From the NCBI GenBank assembly GCA_900112915.1, contig FONK01000005.1, positions 58,926 to 122,925 on the forward strand: DNA of 64,000 bases, read 5' to 3'. This document shows, piece by piece, positions 34,399-42,932 of the stretch. Source of the DNA: Peptostreptococcaceae bacterium pGA-8 (GTDB lineage: Bacteria > Bacillota > Clostridia > Peptostreptococcales > Anaerovoracaceae). The position numbers and the translations under genes are program-made. A model generated the notes under the pieces. The model was given only the letters and a program-made list of their open reading frames with translations. It was not told the origin of the DNA and did not search any database. The number at the start of each line of letters is the position of its first letter. The first letter of the stretch is position 1.

Positions 34399-36429
34399 TT
34401 AATAGCACTCTATTGTTCCGGTGACAACTGTTGAAACAAAGAGTGTTTTTCTTTTACCGGGAATATCAAAGAAATCTTCTTCAACATGGAGCTCAACTTG
34501 ATATCCATCGACGGCTCCGGCCTTTTCCACCAGCGTGATTACCTTCGCTTCAGCAATTTTTTTCGCTACTTCAAGGGCTGTTTTGTAATCATTTTCATAG
34601 ATGACTTCATTTCCACCTAATATTTTTAGGTCTTTTTTTATTTTACTATTTGTATTCGGCTCTATTGTAACAGAGTACTTCTCGCTGATTTTGCCCATAG
34701 CAGCACCTATAGCATTGGCTACAGAGGCATATTCCGGGAAGTCGGCATCCATATCCAATTCCCTTGCTACATCATCCATAAAAATTGATGTCGGAGCTCC
34801 TATTCCGATAAACCCCGTCATACCGGTGAAATGCATTTTTATGATGGAATCGGTCACATTTCGCCCAAATTTTGTCAACTGCTTGCATAGCTTAGAAAGA
34901 AAATCAAATTCAGCTTTGCTCAGCTCGGCATCGGAAGAATATTTGTACAGAATACGTGCAATGTTAAGATACAGTTTTTCTTTAACCTTTCCATATACCT
35001 CAGAGCATACGTCATCAAAGCTTTTACCTATAGCATAGCTTAAGTATTCTATAGCAAGTTTGGAGGCTTCAACTGTATACTCTGTATAGTCACCAAGAAC
35101 ATGCATAACATCAGTAGGCGTAACACCTGAACGCATTATAACGCCCTCATCTTCAAGCCTTGAAGTTGAGAATGTAAAGATGCTTAATCCAATTTCAGCT
35201 GTCGCATCTGAAATTGTCATAGGTCTATTTTCAAGAATGTTGATAAGCTCCAGCTCATGCTTTGTATATCTGCTTGTGTTTTTAGGCTTTTTCACCAGCA
35301 ACAAAAAATGAGTTTCATGGTTATACAGTTGAAGTACATTTCTTTGTTTTATATTTTTATTATTGGCATAGGCGGATAGGATTCTTGATAAATCCTCAAC
35401 TACAGAAGGATACTCATCGGCAAGCATGCAAAGCGGTATTACACGCCTATCCTTTAGAATAATTTCATCTTCAAGAAACTCTATTGAACTATCGCCACCC
35501 AGAGCAAAGGTATCAATGGAAATTCCTTTTACCATGGTTTTCCATGGCCCGATGCTGATTCCGCTGCCGGAGGAAACAGGGCGTCTATCTTTTATTAATG
35601 CTACATCACTGGTAGTTCCACCCATGTCAAGGATTAATGCATCTTTTTTCTCAGATAGCTCCAAAGCGCCTATTATACAGGCGGCAGGACCGCATAGCAG
35701 GGTTTCTACCGGTCTTTCTCTGGCAAAAGATTCGCTCATTATGCTGCCGTCACTCTTCACTACCTTTATCGGTATATTCAGATTAAAGGTCTTCAAAGCA
35801 GCCTTTATTGAATCAAAAAATTCTTCCATTATCGGAAGCAGTCTTGCATTGAGCAAGGCTGTTGCACCTCTTTTTTGGACATTAATTTCCTGATATAAAT
35901 CATATCCCTTAACACAGGGTACATTTAGTATGTTTTTTATAAGCTCAGCAGCCTTATTTTCATATTCTCCATTGTTGTAGCTTGGATTAATTTGCACAAC
36001 AGCAATGCTGTCATAGGAGGAGAGTTCGTTATGTAAGGCCTCTGAGAATTGCTCCCAATCAGGTGAGTTTTCTTCAGAATAGTCTTTAGCGGCGTCGCCC
36101 TTAAGAAAATATATCTCGGAGCAGTCAGGAAGACCATAGGTCCCTCGCATTCTTTCAACTGCATTTTGGGGTAAGCCGATAAATACAAGCTTTGCTCTCC
36201 CGCCCTTATTCTCTACACAGGCATTCGTAGCCAGGGTAGTGGAAAGTGAAAGAAAAGAGGCTTTCCTTAACAAATCCGGATTCAATTTAGAAAGTGAATT
36301 AATTATGCCGATTTTTAAATCATTTTTTGTAGTAGGGGATTTTGCAAAGGATAAAACCTCCCTGGTAACCGTATCTATTATAACGGCATCTGTGCAAGTT
36401 CCACCTGTATCAATTCCTATTCCAAGCAT
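34399..36429 (-). CDS. Hydantoinase/oxoprolinase-family (HyuA-like) ASKHA protein
   Basis: 676 residues. MLGIGIDTGGTCTDAVIIDT and the later ILDMGGTTSDVALIKDRRP are the two phosphate-binding motifs of the hydantoinase A/oxoprolinase ATPase family, and LSTTLATNACVENKGGRAKLVFIG is its N-terminal family signature. Family members open cyclic amides with ATP, but a set of them is found with UroD-type methyltransferase genes in corrinoid clusters, as here. I infer a possible role in corrinoid activation or in activating an acceptor rather than hydantoin hydrolysis. It starts 7 bases after a TGA that would end any readthrough of the upstream gene. Confidence 0.75.
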   Translation of the reverse strand: MLGIGIDTGGTCTDAVIIDTVTREVLSFAKSPTTKNDLKIGIINSLSKLNPDLLRKASFLSLSTTLATNACVENKGGRAKLVFIGLPQNAVERMRGTYGLPDCSEIYFLKGDAAKDYSEENSPDWEQFSEALHNELSSYDSIAVVQINPSYNNGEYENKAAELIKNILNVPCVKGYDLYQEINVQKRGATALLNARLLPIMEEFFDSIKAALKTFNLNIPIKVVKSDGSIMSESFARERPVETLLCGPAACIIGALELSEKKDALILDMGGTTSDVALIKDRRPVSSGSGISIGPWKTMVKGISIDTFALGGDSSIEFLEDEIILKDRRVIPLCMLADEYPSVVEDLSRILSAYANNKNIKQRNVLQLYNHETHFLLLVKKPKNTSRYTKHELELINILENRPMTISDATAEIGLSIFTFSTSRLEDEGVIMRSGVTPTDVMHVLGDYTEYTVEASKLAIEYLSYAIGKSFDDVCSEVYGKVKEKLYLNIARILYKYSSDAELSKAEFDFLSKLCKQLTKFGRNVTDSIIKMHFTGMTGFIGIGAPTSIFMDDVARELDMDADFPEYASVANAIGAAMGKISEKYSVTIEPNTNSKIKKDLKILGGNEVIYENDYKTALEVAKKIAEAKVITLVEKAGAVDGYQVELHVEEDFFDIPGKRKTLFVSTVVTGTIECY

Positions 36430-36452
36430 ACATTCTCCTCAAAACTTCTTGT

Positions 36453-36489
36453 AAAAAAGCAACAGAATTGGAGTAACCGGTTCCGTTGC
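36453..36489 (-). terminator. Terminator between UroD-like and HyuA-like genes
   Basis: On the minus strand GCAACGGAA and TTCTGTTGC (one G-U) form a 9-bp stem with a 13-nt loop, followed by TTTTTT. It would reduce transcription of the HyuA-like gene from the upstream promoter. Confidence 0.65.
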
Positions 36490-36546
36490 CTTTAAAGTCG
36501 CTATATTGATAATTTTCAGCAGCTTCAGTTCTATTATTTTCCGGAG

Positions 36547-37590
36547 CTATTTGTCATATCTGCCGTAGGTTTCGGCTTCTTCAACAATGAGTTTTGCCAT
36601 AGTGAAATCAAGAGCTGACGGATATTCACATCCGGTTGCAAGTATAAATCCACCATCTTTAGCTAATAAATCAATTTCTTTTCTACATTCCTCTCTTACG
36701 GCATCTTCAGAAGCAGCCAGCAGCCAACCCGGTTCAATAAAGCCAATGAATGTAGTTTCGCTGCCGTACTTTTCCTTCATTTCTTCGTAGCTGCTGCAAT
36801 CAGGAGGTAGCTTAGCCATTGAGAATGCAATTGGATGCATACGGTTAATTTGTTCTTTTAGATATATGCCGTCACCACAGTTGTGAACCATGACCATTGC
36901 CCCCTTTGAACGAACAAATTCAGCAAGCTCTTCAACCAGCGGGCCTTCTACCTTATCCCACATCTTAGGGCTTAAAATTGTCTTGGAAGAATACAGTGTA
37001 TCGAACATAATAGCATGACAGCCGGCATCAATAAGAGCTCCGGCAAAAGCCTTCAGCGTTTGTGTAACATTATGAAGAGCATTGTTCATTTTATCCGGAC
37101 ATTTAATCATGTCATAGAACATTTGCTCCTGACCACGCATCATGCTCAATACTCCTAAAGGTCCGAAAACGAATCCGATAATAGGCTTTTCCTGACCTCT
37201 TGCTTCATATAGCTTTTTTGCAAGCTCAATATGTTCGCTCATTCTAGGAGTCTTTGTAGGATCAAGAATTCCGATTTTATCATAGTCATCTGCTGACTTT
37301 ATAAGTCTATCATCCATGTCAGGGTGAGCGGCATTCTTTTCGCTATACACTACTTTCTGCCCCCAGTCAGCTGCTTCAACGGATAAGTCAATTAGTGTAC
37401 AAATAGCATCAACTCCGATTTCGTCTGTAGCACGAATAATTGATTCTGCACACTTGTCTACATCTCTTGACCACTCTTCGTAATTTATTCCCAGTGTCTG
37501 CATAGATACGCTGTTGATTAACGGATAGACAGGTACTCTATCAGGCTTTTGATGATTTAAAGTCAAAGAAACTCTTTCTAATGAATTCAT
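36547..37590 (-). CDS. UroD-family methylcorrinoid methyltransferase (MtbA/MtaA-like)
   Basis: 347 residues in the uroporphyrinogen decarboxylase/MtaA-MtbA superfamily. RVSLTLNHQKPDRVPVYPL is the typical N-terminus, and MVHNCGDG (about 235) with TGCEYPSALD (about 320) supply the H-x-C...C zinc site of the methylcobamide:thiol methyltransferases. In methanogens MtbA moves the methyl from MttC or MtbC to coenzyme M. This bacterium shows no coenzyme M genes here, so the acceptor may be tetrahydrofolate or another thiol. No pterin-binding methyltransferase lies in the window. Ends in TAG; readthrough would add 36 residues to TGA. AGGAGG precedes the ATG. Confidence 0.8.
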   Translation of the reverse strand: MNSLERVSLTLNHQKPDRVPVYPLINSVSMQTLGINYEEWSRDVDKCAESIIRATDEIGVDAICTLIDLSVEAADWGQKVVYSEKNAAHPDMDDRLIKSADDYDKIGILDPTKTPRMSEHIELAKKLYEARGQEKPIIGFVFGPLGVLSMMRGQEQMFYDMIKCPDKMNNALHNVTQTLKAFAGALIDAGCHAIMFDTLYSSKTILSPKMWDKVEGPLVEELAEFVRSKGAMVMVHNCGDGIYLKEQINRMHPIAFSMAKLPPDCSSYEEMKEKYGSETTFIGFIEPGWLLAASEDAVREECRKEIDLLAKDGGFILATGCEYPSALDFTMAKLIVEEAETYGRYDK

Positions 37591-37601
37591 ATTTAAACCT
37601 C

Positions 37602-37646
37602 CTGTAAAATAATTATTTATTGTATGATTTGATTATAATTTTACAG
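37602..37646. repeat. Inverted repeat upstream of the UroD-like gene
   Basis: CTGTAAAAT (37602-37610) and ATTTTACAG (37638-37646) flank an AT-rich 27-bp spacer just before the start codon of the UroD-like gene, and one arm abuts the ribosome-binding site. It may be an operator or a leader hairpin. Confidence 0.4.
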
Positions 37647-37707
37647 AAGGATTATATATATGATTATTTTACTGAAATTTATAATAAATTTTAGGAAAGG
37701 GAAATTT

Positions 37708-38376
37708 TTAGCTGAAATACCTGAAAACACCTTTAACCTTGCCTAAAATAGTAACATCGTTGACGATAATAGGTGACATGGTATCGTTTTCCGGCTGAAG
37801 CCTAATGTGACCATCCTCCTTGTAAAATGTTTTGACAGTTGCTTCACTTTCAAAGCCGTCAACCATGGCTACTACAATTTCTCCATTTCTTGCATCAGAT
37901 GTTTTTTCAACCAAAATTAAATCTCCATCCATAATTCCCACGTTGATCATGCTTTCGCCAACAACTCTAAGCATATAGCTTTCTCCGTTGAGAAACCTGG
38001 CAGGCACCGGAATGGAATCGTCGATGTTTTCAATAGCTGTTATTGGAGTGCCGGCGGCAATTCTACCAACTACAGGAATATCGATAACCTCCTCAGATGA
38101 CATATTGCTTTGCTCGTCAGAGCTGCTTGAAATATCAACTGAATTTTTTGTCAAATCATCTTCCATTTGAACCACCATCAATGCACGAGGCTTTGATGGG
38201 TCTTTCTTTAAAAAGCCCTGATTTACAAGGTTGGAAATATCCTTATGAACTGTGGATGTGGACTTAATTCCAAGGGCGGTACAAATCTCACGAACTGTAG
38301 GAGGATAACCCTTAACCCTAACTTCCTTTTTCATAAAATCGAGAATCTTTCTCTCTCTCTCTGCACTTTTAGTCAC
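37708..38376 (-). CDS. lexA: SOS repressor LexA
   Basis: 222 residues. The N-terminal winged helix (AERERKILDFMKKEVRVKGYPPTVREICTALGIKSTSTVHKDI) is followed by a Ser-rich linker and the self-cleaving domain: cleavage site in GRIAAGTPI (Ala-Gly), catalytic Ser in GESMINVGI and Lys in EATVKTFYK. LexA represses DNA-damage genes. I place the start at the GTG 38376, seven bases after GGAGGG; the ATG at 38391 would lie only about 10 bases after the predicted transcription start and overlaps the ribosome-binding site. An inverted repeat over the -35 box suggests autoregulation. Confidence 0.93.
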   Translation of the reverse strand: MTKSAERERKILDFMKKEVRVKGYPPTVREICTALGIKSTSTVHKDISNLVNQGFLKKDPSKPRALMVVQMEDDLTKNSVDISSSSDEQSNMSSEEVIDIPVVGRIAAGTPITAIENIDDSIPVPARFLNGESYMLRVVGESMINVGIMDGDLILVEKTSDARNGEIVVAMVDGFESEATVKTFYKEDGHIRLQPENDTMSPIIVNDVTILGKVKGVFRYFS

Positions 38377-38407
38377 TTGCAATCCCTCCATATACTAGTA
38401 TAATAGA

Positions 38408-38436
38408 ATTATAACACAAAAAAGAACAAAAGTAAA
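38408..38436 (-). promoter_or_regulatory. lexA promoter
   Basis: Minus-strand TTTACT (38436-38431), a 17-nt spacer and TATAAT (38413-38408). Confidence 0.55.
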
Positions 38437-38445
38437 CGTTTGTTC
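38424..38445. promoter_or_regulatory. Candidate LexA operator
   Basis: Arms GAACAAA and TTTGTTC around 8 bases; within it the minus strand reads CGAACAAACGTTTA, close to the Gram-positive SOS box CGAAC-N4-GTTCG in the left half. It overlaps the lexA -35 box and lies before the divergent YibE/F operon. Confidence 0.45.
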
Positions 38446-38489
38446 GCAAAACGGGGCTGAATATTTTAAGGACTGTAACCAAATATTTT

Positions 38490-39578
38490 ATGAACATCAA
38501 TAATACTAAACCCATAAATTTTAATAAAGAAAAGAGCGGAATCCGTTCATTTATTGTCCCACTTATAATTGTAATAATAAGTATAGGGGCTTTTTTTGCT
38601 GTATATAACAATTCGGAAATGTATCAAAGGACTGTTGTAAAAGTCACTGAGGTAAAAGAAGAAGGTGATACACAGGTTTTAGCCGTAAAGGTTATGAATG
38701 GAGAAAGCAAAAATAAAAAGGTCATCATAAAGAATTCCATAGATTCGGACCTTGTATATAAAGAGAAGTACCGTGAAGGGAATTTTTTGTTTGTCAATTT
38801 GAGCAACTCTAAAATTTTACAGCAGAAAAGAGACTACTACCTTGCGTTGTTGGTAATTTTGTTGGCTGATTTGCTCCTTCTTGTAGGAAGGGGCAAGGGA
38901 ATATATACAATTTTAGGCCTGTTTTTAAATTGTATTCTATATTTAAGTGGAATACATTTATTTAATAAAGGGCTTTCACCTGTAATTATGGTAGGTGCAT
39001 TAATTTTGGTTTTTACTGCGGTAATATTGTTTCCTCTCAATGGATTTAGCCGTGAAACCGGTTCTGCAATTATATCTACTATTTTAACTGTTGGACTCAT
39101 TGCAGCAGCCCTTCTGATTATTGTTGGAGTAATGCCGAGAATAAGCTATGAATTTATGGAATACATGCCCGAACCATATTCCCTGCATAAGGCAAATATG
39201 CTTTATGTTTCACAGCTGGTCGTTGCCGCCCTCGGAGGGATTATAGATATTTCCGTTACCGTTACAACTTCCGCCTCGGAAATTTTAGCAAGGAATCCTG
39301 ATTTAGGGGCAAAAAAATTGCTGTCCTCAATTTCTGCAATTTCCGACGATATAACATCACTTATGATTAACGTAGTTTTCTTTACAAATATGGCGGGAAT
39401 TTTACCCGTATTTACCATAGCCATGAAAAACGATATCAGCTTTTTTACGGTTTTGAAGCATCAGAGCTTTTTCGAGGTATCCGGATTTTTAATTGGAGCC
39501 ATTGGAATAGTTTTAGCCATCCCGCTTTCTGCCTACATGGCAACTCTTGTTTTAAAGAGAAGGAGGTGTGAAAAATGA
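38490..39578 (+). CDS. YibE/F family membrane protein, copy 1
   Basis: 362 residues: an N-terminal membrane helix, an extracytoplasmic region (about 45-115) with a beta-rich OB-like pattern, then about seven membrane segments. The GIIDISVTVTTSASEI and FFTNMAGILPVF blocks are typical of YibE/F-like proteins, of unknown function, which occur as adjacent pairs. It overlaps the second member by four bases (ATGA), so the pair is coupled. Divergent from lexA; only a weak ribosome-binding site is visible. Confidence 0.75.
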   Translation: MNINNTKPINFNKEKSGIRSFIVPLIIVIISIGAFFAVYNNSEMYQRTVVKVTEVKEEGDTQVLAVKVMNGESKNKKVIIKNSIDSDLVYKEKYREGNFLFVNLSNSKILQQKRDYYLALLVILLADLLLLVGRGKGIYTILGLFLNCILYLSGIHLFNKGLSPVIMVGALILVFTAVILFPLNGFSRETGSAIISTILTVGLIAAALLIIVGVMPRISYEFMEYMPEPYSLHKANMLYVSQLVVAALGGIIDISVTVTTSASEILARNPDLGAKKLLSSISAISDDITSLMINVVFFTNMAGILPVFTIAMKNDISFFTVLKHQSFFEVSGFLIGAIGIVLAIPLSAYMATLVLKRRRCEK

Positions 39579-40324
39579 TTATCTTGACCTTCATATTAAT
39601 TTTCGTTATTTTGTGTCTTGTAATTGGTGGTGATAATACTGCAAAATCAATCATATCTCTTTCCGGAAATGCCTTAGTCTTAACAGCAATAGTGCTGGCG
39701 ATAGTTATAGGGGTCAATCCTTTAGCAGTCGGAATTATTGGCTGTATCTTAATGACGGGAATCAGCCTTTTTTATCAAAACGGCTTAAATAGCAAAACAC
39801 TGGCAGCCGGAGCGGCTCTTTTGTGTGTAATGGCTGTAATGGCATGGGTAGGATATTTACTGATTGTATATGGGAATTTGCAGGGCTTTCCGCCGGGACA
39901 GAATGAAATCAGGGCAAGCAATGGATATGAGGAGAATATTGGTGTTTCAATGGTCTTAGTTGAGGCTGCCACCCTAATGATTATACTGGAGGGAGCTCTT
40001 GTCGATACAGCTTTATCAGTTTCGTCAGCGATGTATGAAGTTAAGCGTCACTCTAAGGATATTGGGATGAGAGAGTTTTTTGAGGCAGGTATGTCTGTGG
40101 GGAGGAATATTTTAAATTCTACCGTCAACACACTTTTCTTTATATTCTTAGGGCAGAATATAGTGATGCTGGCATATTACGAGAGCGATTTTACATTGGA
40201 GTCCTTTATAAATTCCAAAGCGCTTATTGAACCCCTTGGTGGAATAATCCTTTGTGCAATCGGCTGTATTCTCATTATTCCGGTTACGACTATTATTTCC
40301 GTAAGAATTTTTCGAAAATTTTAA
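39575..40324 (+). CDS. YibE/F family membrane protein, copy 2
   Basis: 249 residues with about seven membrane segments and no extracytoplasmic domain. VEAATLMIILEGALVDTALSVSSAMYEV and NSTVNTLFFIFLGQN parallel the upstream gene and mark it as the second member of a YibE/F pair. AGGAGGTGTG precedes the ATG inside the upstream coding end. Role unknown; the pairing suggests a two-subunit membrane complex. Confidence 0.75.
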   Translation: MIILTFILIFVILCLVIGGDNTAKSIISLSGNALVLTAIVLAIVIGVNPLAVGIIGCILMTGISLFYQNGLNSKTLAAGAALLCVMAVMAWVGYLLIVYGNLQGFPPGQNEIRASNGYEENIGVSMVLVEAATLMIILEGALVDTALSVSSAMYEVKRHSKDIGMREFFEAGMSVGRNILNSTVNTLFFIFLGQNIVMLAYYESDFTLESFINSKALIEPLGGIILCAIGCILIIPVTTIISVRIFRKF

Positions 40325-40353
40325 AGATTTTACGAAAATTTTTTGTCTTGTCA

Positions 40354-40382
40354 TTGACAATGACTGAATAGAGTGATATTAT
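40354..40382 (+). promoter_or_regulatory. Promoter of infC-rpmI-rplT
   Basis: TTGACA (40354-40359), a 17-nt spacer and TATTAT (40377-40382): a near-consensus housekeeping promoter. Confidence 0.8.
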
Positions 40383-40388
40383 GTAACC

Positions 40389-40510
40389 CGTATGAAGAAG
40401 AAGTTATCCGCTTCTCACCTTGGGAATTTTGTTTCTGCAAGGTTAATATGGCAATTTACAGCCATGGGCTTTTTGGGCGGATACTTTAGGTGTCTGTCTT
40501 TTTTATTTTA
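40389..40510 (+). promoter_or_regulatory. infC operon leader with attenuator (L20-leader type)
   Basis: About 120 transcribed bases precede the infC ribosome-binding site. GGCGGATAC (40476-40484) and GTGTCTGTC (40490-40498) form a terminator stem followed by T6ATTTT. An upstream TATCCGC (40405-40411) is exactly complementary to GCGGATA (40477-40483) in the terminator arm, so an antiterminator can compete. In Firmicutes infC-rpmI-rplT leaders of this kind are controlled by free L20; I infer the same here. The reading is structural, not an alignment. Confidence 0.65.
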
Positions 40511-40523
40511 GGAGGTGCTAACA

Positions 40524-41039
40524 ATTAGCAAAGAAATTAGAATCAACGAAGAAATTCGTGATAACGAGCTTAGGGTAATTGATGAAACCGGTAATATGCT
40601 GGGTGTAATGCCTAGAGATGAGGCTCTAGCTTTGGCTGATGAGAAGAAGCTTGATTTAGTGAATGTTTCTCCAAATGCCAATCCGCCGGTATGCAAGATT
40701 CTCGATTATGGAAAATATCGCTATGATATTCAGAAGCGGGAAAAAGAAGCTAAGAAGAAGCAGAAGAGCATGCAGGTTAAAGAAATCAGACTTGGCGTTT
40801 TCATTGAAGATCACGATATTATGGTTAAAGCCAAGACTGCCGGGAAATTCCTTAAGGATGGAGATAAAGTAAAGGTTAGCATGAGATTTAGAGGCCGAGA
40901 GAGAGATCATGTGCCTCAGGGCAAGATTGTTATGGAGAAGTTTGCCGAAACGGTGGCAGAATTCGGTGTTATTGAGAAGAAGCCTGCTTTTGAAGGAAGG
41001 AATATGATGATGTTCCTGGCACCTAAGGCAGATAAATAG
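40524..41039 (+). CDS. infC: Translation initiation factor IF-3
   Basis: 171 residues from the start codon ATT at 40524. GGAGG (40511-40515) lies eight bases before ATT, and the next codons AGC AAA GAA ATT encode the canonical IF-3 start (M)SKEIRINEEIR. An in-frame GTG at 40515 overlaps the ribosome-binding site and is rejected. Use of ATT lets IF-3 repress its own synthesis by rejecting non-canonical starts, a conserved device. RVIDETGNMLGVM and the C-terminal KVSMRFRGRERDH blocks fit the two IF-3 domains. The gene ends in TAG, and the frame meets two more TAG and no other stop before rpmI. Confidence 0.95.
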   Translation: MSKEIRINEEIRDNELRVIDETGNMLGVMPRDEALALADEKKLDLVNVSPNANPPVCKILDYGKYRYDIQKREKEAKKKQKSMQVKEIRLGVFIEDHDIMVKAKTAGKFLKDGDKVKVSMRFRGRERDHVPQGKIVMEKFAETVAEFGVIEKKPAFEGRNMMMFLAPKADK

Positions 41040-41090
41040 CGTTCGTTTGCGAGACAGATAGAGTAGAATCAAGATTAGGAGGAAATAAAG

Positions 41091-41291
41091 ATGGCAAAGA
41101 ATAAGATGAAGTCCCATAGAGGCGCAATGAAGAGACTGAAAATTTCAGGCTCCGGCAAGATTAAAAGAAACAAGGCTTACAAGAGCCATATTCTTACTAA
41201 GAAATCCGCTAAAAGAAAAAGAGGTTTGAGAAAGTCAATTATGGTGACAAGCGCAGACCTTAAGAGAATGCTTAGAGCAATGGGTAAATAA
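41091..41291 (+). CDS. rpmI: 50S ribosomal protein L35
   Basis: 66 residues, very basic. [34 protein letters not shown] is typical of L35, a small late-assembling protein of the large subunit. An AGGAGGAAATAA site precedes the ATG; second gene of infC-rpmI-rplT. Confidence 0.96.
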   Translation: MAKNKMKSHRGAMKRLKISGSGKIKRNKAYKSHILTKKSAKRKRGLRKSIMVTSADLKRMLRAMGK

Positions 41292-41306
41292 GGAGGTAAG
41301 ATAATA

Positions 41307-41663
41307 ATGGCAAGAGTTAAGAAAGGCGTTAACGCACATAAGAGACATAAGAAAATTTTAAAATTGGCAAAGGGATTCTATGGTCGTAAGAGCACAACTT
41401 TCAAGGCTGCTAATCCGGCTGTAATGAGATCCCTTCGTTCTGCATACATTGGAAGAAAGCTTAAGAAGAGACAGTTCAGACAGCTTTGGATTGCCAGAAT
41501 CAACGCTGCCGCAAGAATGAACGAAATTTCCTACAGCAGACTTATGGATGGTCTAAAGAAGGCAGGAATTGAAATTAACAGAAAAATGCTGTCAGAAATT
41601 GCAATTCACGATGCTAAGTCATTTACAAAGCTTTGTGATACCGCAAAGGCTGCATTGAAATAA
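41307..41663 (+). CDS. rplT: 50S ribosomal protein L20
   Basis: 118 residues. [36 protein letters not shown] and the C-terminal [23 protein letters not shown] are hallmark L20 sequences. It binds 23S rRNA early in assembly and, in Firmicutes, the operon leader as a repressor. AGGAGG precedes the ATG, 15 bases after rpmI. Confidence 0.97.
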   Translation: MARVKKGVNAHKRHKKILKLAKGFYGRKSTTFKAANPAVMRSLRSAYIGRKLKKRQFRQLWIARINAAARMNEISYSRLMDGLKKAGIEINRKMLSEIAIHDAKSFTKLCDTAKAALK

Positions 41664-41673
41664 GAGACATTAT

Positions 41674-41706
41674 GGGGGAGTCACTTAGGTGTCTTTCCCT
41701 TTTTTG
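41674..41706 (+). terminator. Terminator after rplT
   Basis: A GGG...CCC stem with an inner CAC/GTG pairing (41677-41699) is followed by T6. Part of its right arm, CTTAGGTGTCT, is almost repeated in the infC leader terminator. Confidence 0.65.
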
Positions 41707-41723
41707 TATTGGAGGAAAAGAAA

Positions 41724-42932
41724 GTGTTAACAGGGAAAACGGTTATTTTAGGAGTAACGGGAGGCATTGCAGCTTTTAAGTCAGCAGCTCTCGCCAGCAA
41801 GCTGGTGAAGCTCGGTGCGGATGTCCATGTAATTATGACAGAAAATGCTGTAAATTTTATCAATCCTATAACCTTCGAAACCTTGACAGGTAACAAGTGT
41901 ATAACTAACACCTTTGATAGAAATTTTAGACATAATGTGGAGCATGTAGCCCTGGCAAAGAAAGCCGATTTGTTCATTATAGCTCCGGCTACCGCCAATA
42001 CCATTGCAAAGCTGGCTTATGGTCTTGCAGATAACATGCTGACTACGACTTTTTTGGCATGTAAGTGTCCGAGGATGGTATCTCCTGCGATGAACACGGA
42101 AATGTTCAATAATCCAATTACAAAGGAAAACATGGAGAGACTTGATGATTTGGGAATTACCGTAATTCCTCCGGCAGAAGGGTATTTGGCATGTGGAGAT
42201 ACAGGCACCGGCAAAATGCCTGAACCGGATATTTTGATTGAATACATAGAAAGAGAAATCGGTAGAAAAAAGGACTTGCAAGGGATTAAAATTTTGCTTA
42301 CTGCCGGAGCAACCAGGGAAGCTATGGATCCGGTAAGATTTATTACAAATCATTCTACAGGGAAAATGGGATGCGCAATTGCCAGAGAAGCCATGCTTCG
42401 CGGGGCGCAGGTCGTAATGGTAAAGGCTAGTACCACTGTTGAACCGCCAAGGTTTATTCATGTAGAATCAGTGGTGTCTTCAGGAGAAATGTTTGAGAAA
42501 TGCAAAAAATATGCAAAGCAGGCTGATGTTATTATCAAGTCTGCAGCAGTATCCGACTATAGACCTGCTGATGTGAGCACCGAGAAAATTAAGAAAAATG
42601 ACGGAGATCTTTCAATACAAATGGAGAGGACTGTGGACATTTTAAAATACTTAGGTGAGAATAAGCTACCTGAGCAGGTCATTTGCGGCTTTTCCATGGA
42701 AACTGAAAATCTTGTCGAAAATTCAAAGAAAAAGTTGGCTAATAAGCATGCGGATTTGATTGTTGCAAACAATCTGAAGGTTGATGGTGCCGGATTTGGA
42801 ACAGATACCAATATTGTTACCTTGATCGGGGAAAGCTCCGATAGGGAGTGCGAGCTTATGTCAAAGGAGCAGGTAGCCGGCGTAATACTTGATGAAATTC
42901 TAAAAATTTATAAAGAAAAGAGATGTAGATAA
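41724..42932 (+). CDS. coaBC: Bifunctional phosphopantothenoylcysteine decarboxylase/synthetase CoaBC
   Basis: 402 residues from GTG 41724, which follows GGAGG by eight bases; the TTG at 41709 would overlap this site. The N-terminal CoaC flavoprotein half has ILGVTGGIAAFKSAALASKLV, NVEHVALAKKADL with the active His, SPAMNTEMF and ACGDTGTGKMPEP. The C-terminal CoaB half has LLTAGATREAMDPVRFITNHSTGKMG and KSAAVSDYRP. It makes 4'-phosphopantetheine from phosphopantothenate, cysteine and CTP for coenzyme A synthesis in the cytoplasm. Its stop is followed directly by the ATG of a small membrane protein. Confidence 0.95.
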   Translation: MLTGKTVILGVTGGIAAFKSAALASKLVKLGADVHVIMTENAVNFINPITFETLTGNKCITNTFDRNFRHNVEHVALAKKADLFIIAPATANTIAKLAYGLADNMLTTTFLACKCPRMVSPAMNTEMFNNPITKENMERLDDLGITVIPPAEGYLACGDTGTGKMPEPDILIEYIEREIGRKKDLQGIKILLTAGATREAMDPVRFITNHSTGKMGCAIAREAMLRGAQVVMVKASTTVEPPRFIHVESVVSSGEMFEKCKKYAKQADVIIKSAAVSDYRPADVSTEKIKKNDGDLSIQMERTVDILKYLGENKLPEQVICGFSMETENLVENSKKKLANKHADLIVANNLKVDGAGFGTDTNIVTLIGESSDRECELMSKEQVAGVILDEILKIYKEKRCR

